From Bacillus sp. V3B (GTDB lineage Bacteria; Bacillota; Bacilli; Bacillales; Cytobacillaceae): a DNA stretch of 64,000 bases. Of this stretch, positions 15,007-25,136 are shown piece after piece. The stretch lies in NCBI RefSeq assembly GCF_024494465.1, contig NZ_JAETXM010000003.1:124001-188000 (forward strand), given 5' to 3'. Position numbers and translations under genes: made by a program. The notes beneath the pieces were generated by a model. The model searched no databases and was not told where the DNA came from. It saw only the letters and a list, made by a program, of their open reading frames with translations. Numbering within the stretch: position 1 is the first letter of the stretch; each line of letters opens with the position of its first letter.

Positions 15007-16107
15007 ATGTTAAGGACAGAGGAAATGCTATTAAACGTTGGACCTCAACATCCAAGTACACACGGAGTATTCCGAATTGTGTTAAAAATCGATGGAGAAA
15101 TCATTCGAGAAGCGAAACCGGTCATTGGTTATTTACATCGTGGAACCGAAAAATTAGCCGAAAATCTTCAGTATACACAAATCATTCCGTATACAGACCG
15201 AATGGATTATCTGGCGGCCATGACAAACAATTATGTCCTTTGTCATGCAGTAGAAACAATGATGGACACAGAAATACCTGAGCGAGCGGAATATTTACGT
15301 ATCATCACAATGGAGCTAGGGCGCATTGCCAGCCACCTCGTCTGGTGGGGAACCTTTTTATTAGACCTTGGAGCGACAAGCCCATTCCTCTATGCTTTCC
15401 GTGACCGCGAAATGATCATTAATCTCTTAAATGAAATTTCGGGTGGACGGCTAACCTTCAACTATATGCGTGTTGGAGGAGTCAAATGGGATGCCCCTGA
15501 AGGCTGGGTCGAAAAAGTAAAAGAATTCGTTCCTTATATGAGAGAACAGCTCGAAGGCTACCATGAACTCGTAACAGGAAATGAAATTTTTCTTAGCCGG
15601 GTAAAAGATGTTGGAACCTACACAAAAGAAGAAGCTCTCGAATATTCATTAAGTGGAGCCAACCTTCGCTGCACGGGAGTCAAATGGGATTTACGTAAAA
15701 ATGAACCCTATTCGATTTATAATCGTTTCGATTTTGATATTCCTGTTCAAAAAAGTGGTGATGCCTGGGCCCGCTATCAAGTTCGATTTGCTGAAATCGA
15801 AGAGTCATTGAAAATCTTGGAACAAGCAGTGGAACAAACTCCAAACGACGGACCGATCCTAGCCAAAGTGCCAAAAATCATTAAGGCACCAAAAGGGGAA
15901 GCATACGTCCGAATTGAGTCTCCGAGGGGAGAAATAGGTTGCTATATTGCGAGCGATGGAAAAAAAGAACCGTATCGACTGAAATTTAGGCGGCCATCAT
16001 TCTATAACCTTCAGATTCTCCCTAAACTATTAGTAGGTGAGAATATATCAAACTTAATCGTCATTTTGGGGGCTATTGATATTGTCCTCGGGGAGGTCGA
16101 TGGATAA
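15007..16107 (+). CDS. nuoD: NADH-quinone oxidoreductase subunit D
   Basis: The 49-kDa-type subunit that forms the quinone pocket with NuoB, 366 residues. Family motifs are visible: NVGPQHPSTHGVFR at the N-terminus, the His pair of the quinone site in that segment, GYLHRGTEKLAE, YTDRMDYLAAMTNN, and the C-terminus IVILGAIDIVLGEVDG. ATG at 15007 is preceded by GGAGG. The stop overlaps the nuoH start by one base. Confidence 0.97.
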   Translation: MLRTEEMLLNVGPQHPSTHGVFRIVLKIDGEIIREAKPVIGYLHRGTEKLAENLQYTQIIPYTDRMDYLAAMTNNYVLCHAVETMMDTEIPERAEYLRIITMELGRIASHLVWWGTFLLDLGATSPFLYAFRDREMIINLLNEISGGRLTFNYMRVGGVKWDAPEGWVEKVKEFVPYMREQLEGYHELVTGNEIFLSRVKDVGTYTKEEALEYSLSGANLRCTGVKWDLRKNEPYSIYNRFDFDIPVQKSGDAWARYQVRFAEIEESLKILEQAVEQTPNDGPILAKVPKIIKAPKGEAYVRIESPRGEIGCYIASDGKKEPYRLKFRRPSFYNLQILPKLLVGENISNLIVILGAIDIVLGEVDG

Positions 16108-17114
16108 TGATCAATGATCTTTTACATGCGAGCCCAAGTCTTCTTCATTTTGGGTACTTCTTTTTATTGGCTGTCCTCTTTCTTTTTGTCGTACTAGGGT
16201 TTGTGACCTATGTCATTTTGGCCGAACGAAAAGTACTAGGATTTATCCAGCTTCGCAAAGGTCCAGATCAGGTAGGAGGCTCATGGGGGCTATTACAGAC
16301 GGTAACCGATGTACTGAAGCTTTTACTAAAGGAAGACACGATCCCAAAACTTGCGGATCGTCCATTATTTATTCTGGCACCGATCCTGGCTTTTGCTCCA
16401 GCCTTTATGGTACTGGCTGTTATTCCCTTTACGGAGCACTTTCAATTTGCAGACATTAGCGTTGGACTGCTGTACTATATCGCAATTTCAGGTTTGACAA
16501 CGTTAGCAATTGTGACAGCAGGCTGGGCATCCAATAATAAATATGCTCTGCTTGGAGCCATGCGGGGCGCAGCACAAATGATTTCATACGAGATCCCCCT
16601 TGTCATGTCAGTAGTGGGAGTCATTTTATTAACAGGAAGTTTGAATTTGAACGATATTGTCCTAGCACAGGAAAAGGTTTGGTTTATTGTCCTTCAGCCA
16701 ATCGCTTTTATCGTCTTCTTTATCGCGGCGGTTGCTGAATTGAACAGGATCCCATTTGACCTTCCGGAATCAGAATCTGAGTTAGTAGCAGGCTATTATG
16801 TCGAATACTCCGGCTTTCGATTTGCCTTCTTCATGCTTACCGAATATGTGTATATGTTTGCGATGTCTGCTTTAATTACGGTGTTGTTCTTAGGTGGTTG
16901 GATGCCATTACCTTTCCTTGGCTTTATTCCAGGTGCGGTATGGTTCTCCTTGAAGTTTAGCGTTGTTGTGTTTGTTTTACTTTGGATGCGTGCTACCTTT
17001 CCACGTGTTCGTGCCGATCAATTAATGGAGTTCGGTTGGAAGGTCCTGTTACCTGTTTCCTTAGCCAATATTTTCTTAACGGCCATCCTGAAAGAGTTAT
17101 TCAACTTTTTGTAA
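16107..17114 (+). CDS. nuoH: NADH-quinone oxidoreductase subunit H
   Basis: Membrane subunit that contacts the quinone channel, 335 residues with about eight helices. Conserved loops are present: ERKVLGFIQLRKGPDQVG, LLKLLLKEDTIP, GAMRGAAQMISYEIP, and ELNRIPFDLPESESELVAGYYVEYSG, the charged loop lining the E-channel. ATG at 16107 with GGGGAGG upstream. A 120-base gap before nuoI is the widest in the first half of the operon. Confidence 0.97.
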   Translation: MINDLLHASPSLLHFGYFFLLAVLFLFVVLGFVTYVILAERKVLGFIQLRKGPDQVGGSWGLLQTVTDVLKLLLKEDTIPKLADRPLFILAPILAFAPAFMVLAVIPFTEHFQFADISVGLLYYIAISGLTTLAIVTAGWASNNKYALLGAMRGAAQMISYEIPLVMSVVGVILLTGSLNLNDIVLAQEKVWFIVLQPIAFIVFFIAAVAELNRIPFDLPESESELVAGYYVEYSGFRFAFFMLTEYVYMFAMSALITVLFLGGWMPLPFLGFIPGAVWFSLKFSVVVFVLLWMRATFPRVRADQLMEFGWKVLLPVSLANIFLTAILKELFNFL

Positions 17115-17234
17115 GAGCGAACCGTTTCTAGTCGAACGAATGTGTAAAAGAAGAAATCCATTGTGAATGATTTAGAGGAATAGAACTTTACTGTTTTTCC
17201 TGGATTGTAAATGAGGAAATCAAGAGGTGATAAG

Positions 17235-17654
17235 ATGCTTGGATTACTGAAAGGTTTAAAATATACGCTGAAAAATCTGGCACGAGAAAAAGTAACTTAT
17301 AAATACCCAGATGAGCCGCTACCACTTCCAGATCGATTTCGTGGGATACAAAAATTTTATCCGGAAAAGTGTATCGTCTGTAACCAATGTGCTAATATTT
17401 GTCCAACAGACTGCATTCAATTGATTGGGAAAAAACATCCCGATCCGGCAAAAAAAGGAAAAGTGATCGACACCTATGATATTAACTTCGAAATTTGTAT
17501 CTTATGTGATTTATGTACAGAGGTTTGTCCGACTGAGGCGATTATCATGACCAATAACTTTGAATTAGCAACCTATAGTCGTGACGATCTTTTCAAAAAT
17601 CTCGAATGGCTGGATGAAAATGATGAGAATATTCGGCAGGTGAATAAGCCATGA
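17235..17654 (+). CDS. nuoI: NADH-quinone oxidoreductase subunit I (two 4Fe-4S clusters)
   Basis: Ferredoxin-like subunit carrying clusters N6a and N6b, 139 residues. Two CxxCxxCxxxCP motifs are seen: CIVCNQCANICP and CILCDLCTEVCP. ATG at 17235 follows AGAGGTGA with good spacing; the open frame back to 17211 has no ribosome site. With NuoEFG absent, these clusters would be the entry point for electrons (inference). Overlaps nuoJ by 4 bases. Confidence 0.96.
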   Translation: MLGLLKGLKYTLKNLAREKVTYKYPDEPLPLPDRFRGIQKFYPEKCIVCNQCANICPTDCIQLIGKKHPDPAKKGKVIDTYDINFEICILCDLCTEVCPTEAIIMTNNFELATYSRDDLFKNLEWLDENDENIRQVNKP

Positions 17655-18166
17655 TGTCTGGAGAATTTATCGCCTTCTTATTACTGGCCTTAATCGCGGT
17701 AACAGGCGGTGTACTCTTATTAAATTTGACGAAGGTCATTCACATGGTCTTGGCCTTAGTCGCAACTTTTATTAGTATCGCAGGAATTTATATTCTTTTG
17801 TCTGCCGAATTTCTCGCCATTGTCCAAATTCTCATCTATTCAGGTGCCATCACCATTATCATGCTTTTTGGCATCATGTTAACGCGTCACGATGATAGCG
17901 AAGAGAAGCGAGACGGTTGGGGAAAAAGACTCATTCTTTTCCTCGGTGTTGCAGGGTTTGCTGCAGTTGTTTATGTAGGAATTTACAACCTTGATTTTCC
18001 ACAAATGGCACAAACGCTTCATGAGAACAATACAGAACAAATCGGGATGGCCCTTTATGCAAAATATATCATTCCCTTTGAATTAACATCGGTGATCCTG
18101 TTAGTGGCCTTGATTGGAGCGATTATACTAGCGAAAAAGGATGAAGAAGAGGAGGTAGATAAATAA
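17651..18166 (+). CDS. nuoJ: NADH-quinone oxidoreductase subunit J
   Basis: Membrane subunit of 171 residues with five predicted helices. The [21 protein letters not shown] helix, with the pi-bulge region of the family, is clear at about 55-77. ATG at 17651 overlaps the nuoI stop; a second ATG follows directly at 17654. The C-terminus is a charged tail ([10 protein letters not shown]). Confidence 0.95.
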   Translation: MMSGEFIAFLLLALIAVTGGVLLLNLTKVIHMVLALVATFISIAGIYILLSAEFLAIVQILIYSGAITIIMLFGIMLTRHDDSEEKRDGWGKRLILFLGVAGFAAVVYVGIYNLDFPQMAQTLHENNTEQIGMALYAKYIIPFELTSVILLVALIGAIILAKKDEEEEVDK

Positions 18167-18480
18167 TGAATTCCGTTCCGATTTCTGCCTATCTTGCTCT
18201 CGCCTTAATCCTATTTTGCATTGGCTTGTACGGTGCCTTAACAAAGCGAAATATGGTGATTGTGTTAATCTCGATTGAGTTAATGTTAAATGCAGTGAAT
18301 ATTAATTTTGTGGCTTTTAGTAAATTGGGGATAGCGCCATCGATTGATGGTCAAATATTTGCCCTGTTTGGGATGGCGGTAGCAGCCGCAGAAGCTGCTA
18401 TTGGATTAGCGATTTTGATCGCCTTATATCGTAATCGTAAAACAGTCAATATAGACGAAATGGATACGATGAAGCATTGA
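18166..18480 (+). CDS. nuoK: NADH-quinone oxidoreductase subunit K
   Basis: Three-helix membrane subunit, 104 residues. The conserved membrane glutamates of the proton path are in [17 protein letters not shown] and [14 protein letters not shown] at 18166 overlaps the nuoJ stop by one base, with GAGGAGG upstream. A 190-base gap without an ORF separates it from nuoL. Confidence 0.97.
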   Translation: MNSVPISAYLALALILFCIGLYGALTKRNMVIVLISIELMLNAVNINFVAFSKLGIAPSIDGQIFALFGMAVAAAEAAIGLAILIALYRNRKTVNIDEMDTMKH

Positions 18481-18672
18481 GTGTGATGAAATACGAAAGA
18501 TTCAACTATGTGAGAAAAGGTTTGATATGAATAATAGAAACCATTAAATATCCTATTAGGCTATTTACGATAGCTGTAAAAGTAGGAAGCTTCATCATTT
18601 TATAAAAGGTCAAATATAGATTAACTTAGGTTAACACCTCAGACCACGTTCAAAAAGGGGGGTCAAAAATTG

Positions 18673-20535
18673 ATGGAGAGCGCATGGATCATACCGCTAT
18701 TTCCGCTATTATCGTTTCTCGTTCTAATCGTTTTCGGGAAGCGGTTAAAAGAGGCAAGTTTCAAGATTGCTATTTTCTTAACATTGGCTTCTCTTGTCTA
18801 TTCATTAATTGTGTTAGTTGAGCGACTTACGGCTCCAACCTATAAGGCGGAAGCCGTTTGGTTGAACATAGGAGAAATAGAATTAACCGCCGGATTTGAA
18901 GTCAATCAATTAAACGCATTAATGTTAGTTATCGTATCGCTTGTCAGCTTTCTTGTACATACGTATTCGGCAGGCTATATGAAAGGAGAAGACCGATTTT
19001 CGGTGTACTATGCCTATTTAGGCTTATTCACCTTCGCGATGCTTGGTCTTGTACTCTCGCCGAATTTATTGCAAACCTATATTTTCTGGGAACTAGTTGG
19101 AGTCGGTTCCTTCTTATTAATTGGGTTTTATTTTTACCATGAAGAGGCCAAACAGGCCGCAAAAAAAGCCTTCATTATGACTCGAATTGGTGATGTTGGC
19201 TTATTCATTGGGATCCTTCTATTATTCTGGCAAGTCGGTAGCTTTGAATACGACGAAATTTTTCAGGCTGTTGATCAAGGTGTGATTTCGGGGGGAATGA
19301 TTACTTTAATTGCGATTCTGATTTTTATTGGGGCAATGGGGAAATCAGGTCAATTTCCACTTCACACATGGCTACCTGATGCGATGGAAGGTCCCACACC
19401 TGTATCAGCATTGATTCATGCCGCAACAATGGTGGCAGCGGGTGTTTATTTAGTCGCTTCATTATTTCCGCTCTTTGCAGCAAGTGAAACAGCGCTTCTG
19501 ACCATTGCCATTGTCGGGGCGATTACGGCGATTTTTGCAGCTAGTATTGCGCTTGTTCAAACAGATATTAAACGAGTGTTGGCCTATTCAACGGTAAGCC
19601 AGCTTGGTTACATGATGCTTGCCCTTGGGTCTGCTGGTTATGTCGCAGGAGTCTTCCATTTAACGACACATGCCTTCTTTAAAGCACTCTTATTCTTAGC
19701 GGCAGGAAGCGTCATCCATGCCGTTCAGATGCAGGATATCGAGAAATTGGGCGGACTGCGGAAGAAATTACCGATGACAAGTCTTCTCTTTTTAATCGGG
19801 ACAATGGCGATAAGCGGGGTTCCACTGCTTTCAGGATTTTTTAGTAAAGAGGAAATCCTCATTAGTACTTGGAATGCCGGACATCCTGTACTATTCACAT
19901 TAGCAGTGATCACGGCTTTCTTAACCGCCTTCTATATGTTCCGCTTATTCTTCATGATTTTTACAGGAGAGACAAGAGGAGAAGTGAAGGATGTTCATGA
20001 ATCACCGTCCATTATGATGTTACCGATGATCGTGTTGGCTGTGTTAGCCGTTGTAGCAGGCTATATGCAAACACCATGGTTTGGAACATTTTTGGGAGAT
20101 TGGTTGACAGAAGGCACGAGTTCATTAGGATCTGGCCATGTTGAAGGTCCTGTTTGGATCATGATTGTCGTGACGGTTCTTTCCTTGCTCGGTATTTATC
20201 TCGCCTGGCTTATGTACGGAAAACGATCGTTATCACGTGACTGGCTATCAAGCAAAATGCCACTCGCCTATAACGTTTTATACAATAAGTACTATATTGA
20301 CGAGTTTTATCAGTATACGGTCGTATATGTGACAAGGGTGTTCATCCTCTTTCTTCAGTTTATTGAATGGTTCCTTGTGGAAGGAACGGCCAAAATGATT
20401 ACCATTACGGTAAAAGGTTTAGCCAAACTAGGATCAACACTGCAAAATGGGCAAATACAGATGTATGGAATGGTTGCCTTTGTTGGTTTAGCCTTACTTG
20501 TTGTCATTTATGCCTTAACAGGGGGGTATTTATAA
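18673..20535 (+). CDS. nuoL: NADH-quinone oxidoreductase subunit L
   Basis: Antiporter-like proton-pumping subunit, 620 residues with about 14-16 helices. Key segments are FFWELVGVGSFLLIGFY (the membrane Glu), GAMGKSGQFPLHTWLPDAMEGPTPVSALIHAATMV (the pump-module Lys and the His-containing loop) and QTDIKRVLAYSTVSQLGYM. ATG at 18673 is preferred over TTG at 18670 from the spacing to AAGGGGGG at 18655-18662. Overlaps nuoM by one base. Confidence 0.96.
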   Translation: MESAWIIPLFPLLSFLVLIVFGKRLKEASFKIAIFLTLASLVYSLIVLVERLTAPTYKAEAVWLNIGEIELTAGFEVNQLNALMLVIVSLVSFLVHTYSAGYMKGEDRFSVYYAYLGLFTFAMLGLVLSPNLLQTYIFWELVGVGSFLLIGFYFYHEEAKQAAKKAFIMTRIGDVGLFIGILLLFWQVGSFEYDEIFQAVDQGVISGGMITLIAILIFIGAMGKSGQFPLHTWLPDAMEGPTPVSALIHAATMVAAGVYLVASLFPLFAASETALLTIAIVGAITAIFAASIALVQTDIKRVLAYSTVSQLGYMMLALGSAGYVAGVFHLTTHAFFKALLFLAAGSVIHAVQMQDIEKLGGLRKKLPMTSLLFLIGTMAISGVPLLSGFFSKEEILISTWNAGHPVLFTLAVITAFLTAFYMFRLFFMIFTGETRGEVKDVHESPSIMMLPMIVLAVLAVVAGYMQTPWFGTFLGDWLTEGTSSLGSGHVEGPVWIMIVVTVLSLLGIYLAWLMYGKRSLSRDWLSSKMPLAYNVLYNKYYIDEFYQYTVVYVTRVFILFLQFIEWFLVEGTAKMITITVKGLAKLGSTLQNGQIQMYGMVAFVGLALLVVIYALTGGYL

Positions 20536-22043
20536 TGAATCTACTATCTATCTTAGTTTTCTCCCCTCTTTTAGGAATATTGGTCTTACTATGTATGCCA
20601 AAAACGAAGGAGTATTGGCTGAAAGGGATCGGATTATTTGCGACATTACCTGCTCTTGTCCTTTCATTAAGCGCCTTTTTCCAATATCGTTCAGGTGCTA
20701 GTTTGACAAAATGGGATGAGCAGCTTAACTGGATTTCCTTTAAAAACCCGATTCAATACGGAGATTTATTTTCGATTCAATATGAATTGGGTGTCGATGG
20801 TTTATCACTCTTGATGATCGTGTTGACGGCGATCATTGCTACACTTGCTTCCATTGCTTCGATTCAGATCAAGCAAGAATGGAAAGGCTATTTCATCCTG
20901 TTTTTGCTTCTTGAGATCGGAATGCTTGGAGTATTTGCAGCTGAAAACTTGATTTTGTTTTTCCTTTTCTTTGAACTGACACTCGTTTCTACCTTTTTCT
21001 TAATTGGAAAATGGGGGTATCTGGAAAGGGAGAAAGCAGCATATAGTTTCTTAATTTATAATGGCTTAGGTTCAGCGATCCTTCTCATTGTTATCATCGT
21101 CTTGTTTGCTCGAACAGGAACATCCAATATTGAAGCATTACAAGCGATTATGACAAGCGATCATCCAGATCTTGTATCAGGGATTTCTGAGCAGCTGAAG
21201 TATGGACTGTTTATCGCCTTGTTTATTGCCTTTGGGATTAAGCTACCAACTTTTCCATTGCATAGATGGATGGTACGAGTTCACGTCGAGGCTCCGCCAG
21301 CCATTGTTATGCTTCACTCAGGAATCCTATTAAAAATTGGTGCCTATGGGTTAATCCGCTTTGGACTAGGTATTTTCCCTGAACCTTTTCAAGACTTTGC
21401 ACCTTTTCTAGCCTTTCTTGGGGTCATTAATTTATTGTACGGCGCCTATCTTGCGTTAAACCAGAAAGATTTCAAGATGGTGCTTGCGTATTCCTCGATT
21501 TCACATATGGGAATTGTGTTGATGGGGTTAGGTTCCTTAAATGAAGCAGGCATACAAGGAGCGATGTTTCAAGTCGTATCACACGGATTAATTTCCGCTT
21601 TGTTTTTCTTCCTTGTGGGGGTGCTTTACGAACGAACCGCAACAACCAAGATTCCAGAGCTTGGTGGAATGGCAAAGGTCATGCCTGTTACGTCAGGGTT
21701 CTTCTTGGTCGCAGCCATGGCAATGCTCGGATTACCAGGAATGTCAGGTTTCATTAGTGAGTTTATGGCTTTCCTTGGTTTGTTTGAAGAAATGCCGGTG
21801 CTCGCTGCAGTCGGGACAATGGGAATTATTATGACGGCTGTGTATATTCTTACAAAGGTACTTGGGATTACGTATGGAAAAGCAAAACCTGAGTGGACTG
21901 GAGTGAGCGACCTTCGTAAGGTTGAATATATTCCAGCACTTGTATTAACAGGGTTAATCGTTTTGATTGGTGTATATCCTCAGGTACTAGGTGAACCGTT
22001 ACAAGCAACGATTGATCTGATGATGCTTAGGATAGGAGGGTGA
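20535..22043 (+). CDS. nuoM: NADH-quinone oxidoreductase subunit M
   Basis: Second antiporter-like pumping subunit, 502 residues. Family motifs: NLILFFLFFELTLVSTFFLIG (the membrane Glu), FGIKLPTFPLHRWMVRVHVEAPPAIVMLHSG, and QKDFKMVLAYSSISHMG. ATG at 20535 directly overlaps the nuoL stop and MNLLSILVFSPLLG is a typical N-terminus; the open frame upstream is inside nuoL. Confidence 0.96.
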   Translation: MNLLSILVFSPLLGILVLLCMPKTKEYWLKGIGLFATLPALVLSLSAFFQYRSGASLTKWDEQLNWISFKNPIQYGDLFSIQYELGVDGLSLLMIVLTAIIATLASIASIQIKQEWKGYFILFLLLEIGMLGVFAAENLILFFLFFELTLVSTFFLIGKWGYLEREKAAYSFLIYNGLGSAILLIVIIVLFARTGTSNIEALQAIMTSDHPDLVSGISEQLKYGLFIALFIAFGIKLPTFPLHRWMVRVHVEAPPAIVMLHSGILLKIGAYGLIRFGLGIFPEPFQDFAPFLAFLGVINLLYGAYLALNQKDFKMVLAYSSISHMGIVLMGLGSLNEAGIQGAMFQVVSHGLISALFFFLVGVLYERTATTKIPELGGMAKVMPVTSGFFLVAAMAMLGLPGMSGFISEFMAFLGLFEEMPVLAAVGTMGIIMTAVYILTKVLGITYGKAKPEWTGVSDLRKVEYIPALVLTGLIVLIGVYPQVLGEPLQATIDLMMLRIGG

Positions 22044-22049
22044 TGAAGG

Positions 22050-23564
22050 ATGGATCTTGAAACATTGTTATCGTTTGAATGGGGAATCATGATGCCGGAG
22101 TTCATCATCCTTGGGGTCGCAACCGTTATGACGTTACTTGATTTATTTATGCCAAAAGGTCTAAAAAGAAAAATCCTTGGTTGGATTGGTTTTGCGGGTA
22201 TTTTGGCTGCGATTGTGTCGTTAATCGGATTGCTTGATTATCCTGTAACAACTATTTTATTCGATACTTTTAGGCTTGATAGCTTTGCCAAAGCATTTAA
22301 ATTGATTTTACTCGTTGGTGCGGCGCTGGTGATGCTACTTGCGATCAGCTATGAACCGAAGGAAGGTTTGACAGAATATAGAAGTGAGTTTTTCTATCTG
22401 TTTTTGACGGCTCTTTTAGGAGCCATGATCGTGACGTCAAGTGGGGACTTGATTACGTTATACGTAGGGCTTGAGCTTCTATCCCTTTCTTCCTATATTT
22501 TAGCTGGTTTACGGAAGGAAAATCGTAGATCCAATGAGGCCGCAATGAAATATGTGGTGAACGGCAGCATCTCAACAGCGATCACATTATTTGGGGTGAG
22601 CTATGTATACGGTTTAACCGGTACGACCAATATCGCTGCGATGCGTGAAATACTACTGGCCCTAAATGATTCTCAATCGGTTTATTTACTTGTTATTAGT
22701 TTTCTTATGATTTTCGTTGGTTTATCGTTTAAAATTGCCGCTGCTCCATTCCATATGTGGGCACCTGATGTGTACGAAGGTGCACCAACACCTGTTACCG
22801 CCTTTTTAAGCGTCGTTTCGAAAATAGCGGGCTTTGTCCTTCTTGTTCGAGTCATGCTGTCCATTTTTGCCAACGCTGTGACAGATGGGCCGAACTCAAC
22901 CTCTATTTTATTAACGATGGAGGATACGATCGCCTTTATCGCAGGTGTGACAATGGTGGTCGGGAATGTTGTTGCGTTACAACAGAAGAATATGAAACGG
23001 CTTTTTGCTTACTCAAGCATCGCCCATGCGGGTTATATTTTGGTAGCGATTGCTTCGCTTTCACTGTTCATGTTTGATTCCTTATGGTTTTATTTAATCG
23101 CCTACTTGTTCATGAATTTGGGAGCCTTTGCGATTATTCAAACGTTAACAGAAAAGTCGGATTCAGAGGATTCTAGTCATTTTTCGGGACTTTACACCCG
23201 AGCTCCGATACTCGCTGTAGCAATGGCTGTAATGATCTTATCTCTTGCCGGAATTCCAGGTACGGCCGGCTTTATCGGTAAGTTAAATATTATTACAGGA
23301 GCCTTGGTACGTGAACAGGCGAACTATGTTCTAGTGTCGGTGATGATTGCGACGACAGTCATTTCTTACGTATTTTATTTTGGAATTATGGTTCAAATGT
23401 TTTTCCGAAAAGCGAAGGTGAAAGATCCGATCAAAATTCCTGTAGGGACGGGCATCGTGATTGGGGTCTGTGCAGTAGCTACGGTTTTACTCGGAATTTT
23501 TCCCAACATCGCATTTGACTTTTTACAAGCACAGTTTTACGAATTTGGGGACTTTTTACGGTAA
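22050..23564 (+). CDS. nuoN: NADH-quinone oxidoreductase subunit N
   Basis: Third antiporter-like subunit, 504 residues. Motifs: LITLYVGLELLSLSSYILAGL, LSFKIAAAPFHMWAPDVYEGAPTPVTAFLS and QKNMKRLFAYSSIAHAGYI. ATG at 22050 follows GGAGGGTGATG. It is the last gene of the operon, followed by a strong hairpin 17 bases downstream. No NuoE, F or G gene lies before or after. Confidence 0.96.
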   Translation: MDLETLLSFEWGIMMPEFIILGVATVMTLLDLFMPKGLKRKILGWIGFAGILAAIVSLIGLLDYPVTTILFDTFRLDSFAKAFKLILLVGAALVMLLAISYEPKEGLTEYRSEFFYLFLTALLGAMIVTSSGDLITLYVGLELLSLSSYILAGLRKENRRSNEAAMKYVVNGSISTAITLFGVSYVYGLTGTTNIAAMREILLALNDSQSVYLLVISFLMIFVGLSFKIAAAPFHMWAPDVYEGAPTPVTAFLSVVSKIAGFVLLVRVMLSIFANAVTDGPNSTSILLTMEDTIAFIAGVTMVVGNVVALQQKNMKRLFAYSSIAHAGYILVAIASLSLFMFDSLWFYLIAYLFMNLGAFAIIQTLTEKSDSEDSSHFSGLYTRAPILAVAMAVMILSLAGIPGTAGFIGKLNIITGALVREQANYVLVSVMIATTVISYVFYFGIMVQMFFRKAKVKDPIKIPVGTGIVIGVCAVATVLLGIFPNIAFDFLQAQFYEFGDFLR

Positions 23565-23580
23565 AGGATTGCTATACTAA

Positions 23581-23610
23581 GAAGGAGTAGGACATTGCTC
23601 CTTCTTTTTT
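23581..23610 (+). terminator. Terminator of the nuo operon
   Basis: GAAGGAG (23581-23587) and CTCCTTC (23598-23604) pair perfectly and are followed by six T. Confidence 0.9.
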
Positions 23611-23795
23611 AGTGTAGAGAATCTGAGACATTGCTCTTTCTTTGAAGTTCTTTGAAATATATTTGACATAATTATGTAACATTTGAAACCTTTTGCTCCT
23701 CTCATTCGTTTAATAAGAAGGACACCTTTGTTTTCTATTAGAAACGAAATGGATCAAATGACTAACAGCTTTTCAGGAAAAGGAGGGAGAATACT

Positions 23796-24032
23796 ATTTT
23801 AGCGGGATATGGACAACAGGCATTATTAAGTATCATCTCACATCTTGCCTTTATTGCGGTTGCGTGGTGGGCATTACAAGCACTAAATTTCGAAAAATTA
23901 TTACGTGTAAATCGGGTCTTTCAAGCAAGGTTGCTGTATATCTTATTATCGATTGTCATTGGATCGATTGTGAGTAACTTTTTTCTTGATTATTTAGTAT
24001 GGTCTCAGCAACTCCCATTTATCATGGATTAG
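23796..24032 (+). CDS. ywzB: DUF1146 small membrane protein (YwzB-like) with apparent ATT start
   Basis: The frame reads (M)LAGYGQQALLSIISHLAF, then AVAWWALQALNFEKLLRV, QARLLYILLSIVIGSIVSNF and FLDYLVWSQQLPFIMD: 78 residues with two hydrophobic helices and a basic middle. This is the DUF1146/YwzB family pattern, and the gene sits before ywmB as in B. subtilis. Between the in-frame stop at 23763 and the conserved region there is no ATG, GTG or TTG. A perfect AAAGGAGGGAGA ends 5-8 bases before ATT at 23796, so ATT seems to be the initiator. Function unknown. Confidence 0.75.
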   Translation: MLAGYGQQALLSIISHLAFIAVAWWALQALNFEKLLRVNRVFQARLLYILLSIVIGSIVSNFFLDYLVWSQQLPFIMD

Positions 24033-24382
24033 GAAAAATGGTAAAAACTTAGGTCTTCGTACATGTTCCCAAGTTGGGCATTTTTTAGTAGAATTCAATA
24101 AGGTATGGAATCTGTTTTTTCGAAATCAGAATACAGAAAGTTCTGATTACTATGGGCAGAAAGTATAAATTAGGAGATACCCGATTACTTAACGTAAAGT
24201 TAAGTACGATGGACACCTTAGATAAGATATAGAAAAGTTTACGAAGACCACAAAAAATAAATGATACATAGATCTATTATCATTCATTTTTTGCAATGCC
24301 GAATGTCAAAAAGTGACGATAATTCATAAGTATGTTACTTCCTCCCTTGGTAACAATGGTAATAAGGGGAGTGGAGTATACA
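24033..24382. other. Intergenic stretch before ywmB
   Basis: No gene is supported. An imperfect hairpin (AACTTAGG with CCCAAGTT, about 24049-24077) followed by GGGCATTTTTTAG could end the ywzB transcript. AAGGGGAG before 24383 is the ywmB ribosome site. Confidence 0.4.
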
Positions 24383-25105
24383 ATGAAAAAGATCTTATAC
24401 GTATTACTAAGTTTATCGGTGGTTGGTTGCATCCTACTGAATATAGCGAGTGCTAAAGAGTCACCTGATCTATTTGAAATGGCTTCTATTTTAGAACATG
24501 AGAATATGATCATCAATGAATGGTCTTTACATGCAAGGGAAAAGCTGGAAACCGTTCAAATTGAACAGAAAGTAGATCAATTAATGGAACAGTTTCCTGA
24601 GTGGGACTGGGAAATAACAGAAGACGAAGAAAAATGGGAAACGACAGCCTTTTCTCCAATGGAAAAGGGTGTAAGTGAAACCATTCGTATTATTTCCACG
24701 AAGACAGAAAACCAAGCTCAAACCTATATGATTTACGAGGTTTTGGGAGAAGGTTGGGGTGAGGAAACAAAGGAATTACTTCAAGCCTCTGTTTTTGAAA
24801 AAATAAACGACGTATTTCATGGAAAACCTACTATTTTCTCTTGTGTATATAGCGAATTCGGTGATAAGATGAATAAGGCTTTGCCTAGCAGGGTAAAAGA
24901 CTTATTAAAGGCTTTTCAAGCTCAGGAAATTGAAACGTTAGAAGAGAATACCTTTATCGCTACAACAGCCTATTCACCGCTGTTTGCTGGGATGATTAAA
25001 GGACCGACAGAAGAAATGAATTTGCAACTTGGCGTTAGAAAACAAGGATTGGGCGGTGAAACTACCCTTGTAGTTGGCACACCAATCATTACGATTGAAT
25101 ATTAA
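24383..25105 (+). CDS. ywmB: YwmB-like secreted or membrane-anchored protein
   Basis: 240 residues: a short basic N-terminus and one hydrophobic helix (about 4-22, [19 protein letters not shown]), which acts as signal peptide or anchor, then a soluble extracytoplasmic part. It matches the YwmB (TATA-box-binding-like fold) family by position directly before murA and by the ending [14 protein letters not shown] at 24383 is chosen because GGAG at 24373 is well placed; the open frame to 24332 lacks a ribosome site. Function unknown; the murA neighbourhood suggests a cell-envelope role (inference). Confidence 0.8.
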   Translation: MKKILYVLLSLSVVGCILLNIASAKESPDLFEMASILEHENMIINEWSLHAREKLETVQIEQKVDQLMEQFPEWDWEITEDEEKWETTAFSPMEKGVSETIRIISTKTENQAQTYMIYEVLGEGWGEETKELLQASVFEKINDVFHGKPTIFSCVYSEFGDKMNKALPSRVKDLLKAFQAQEIETLEENTFIATTAYSPLFAGMIKGPTEEMNLQLGVRKQGLGGETTLVVGTPIITIEY

Positions 25106-25136
25106 TATAAAGAAAATGGACGCGGAGGGGAATACT

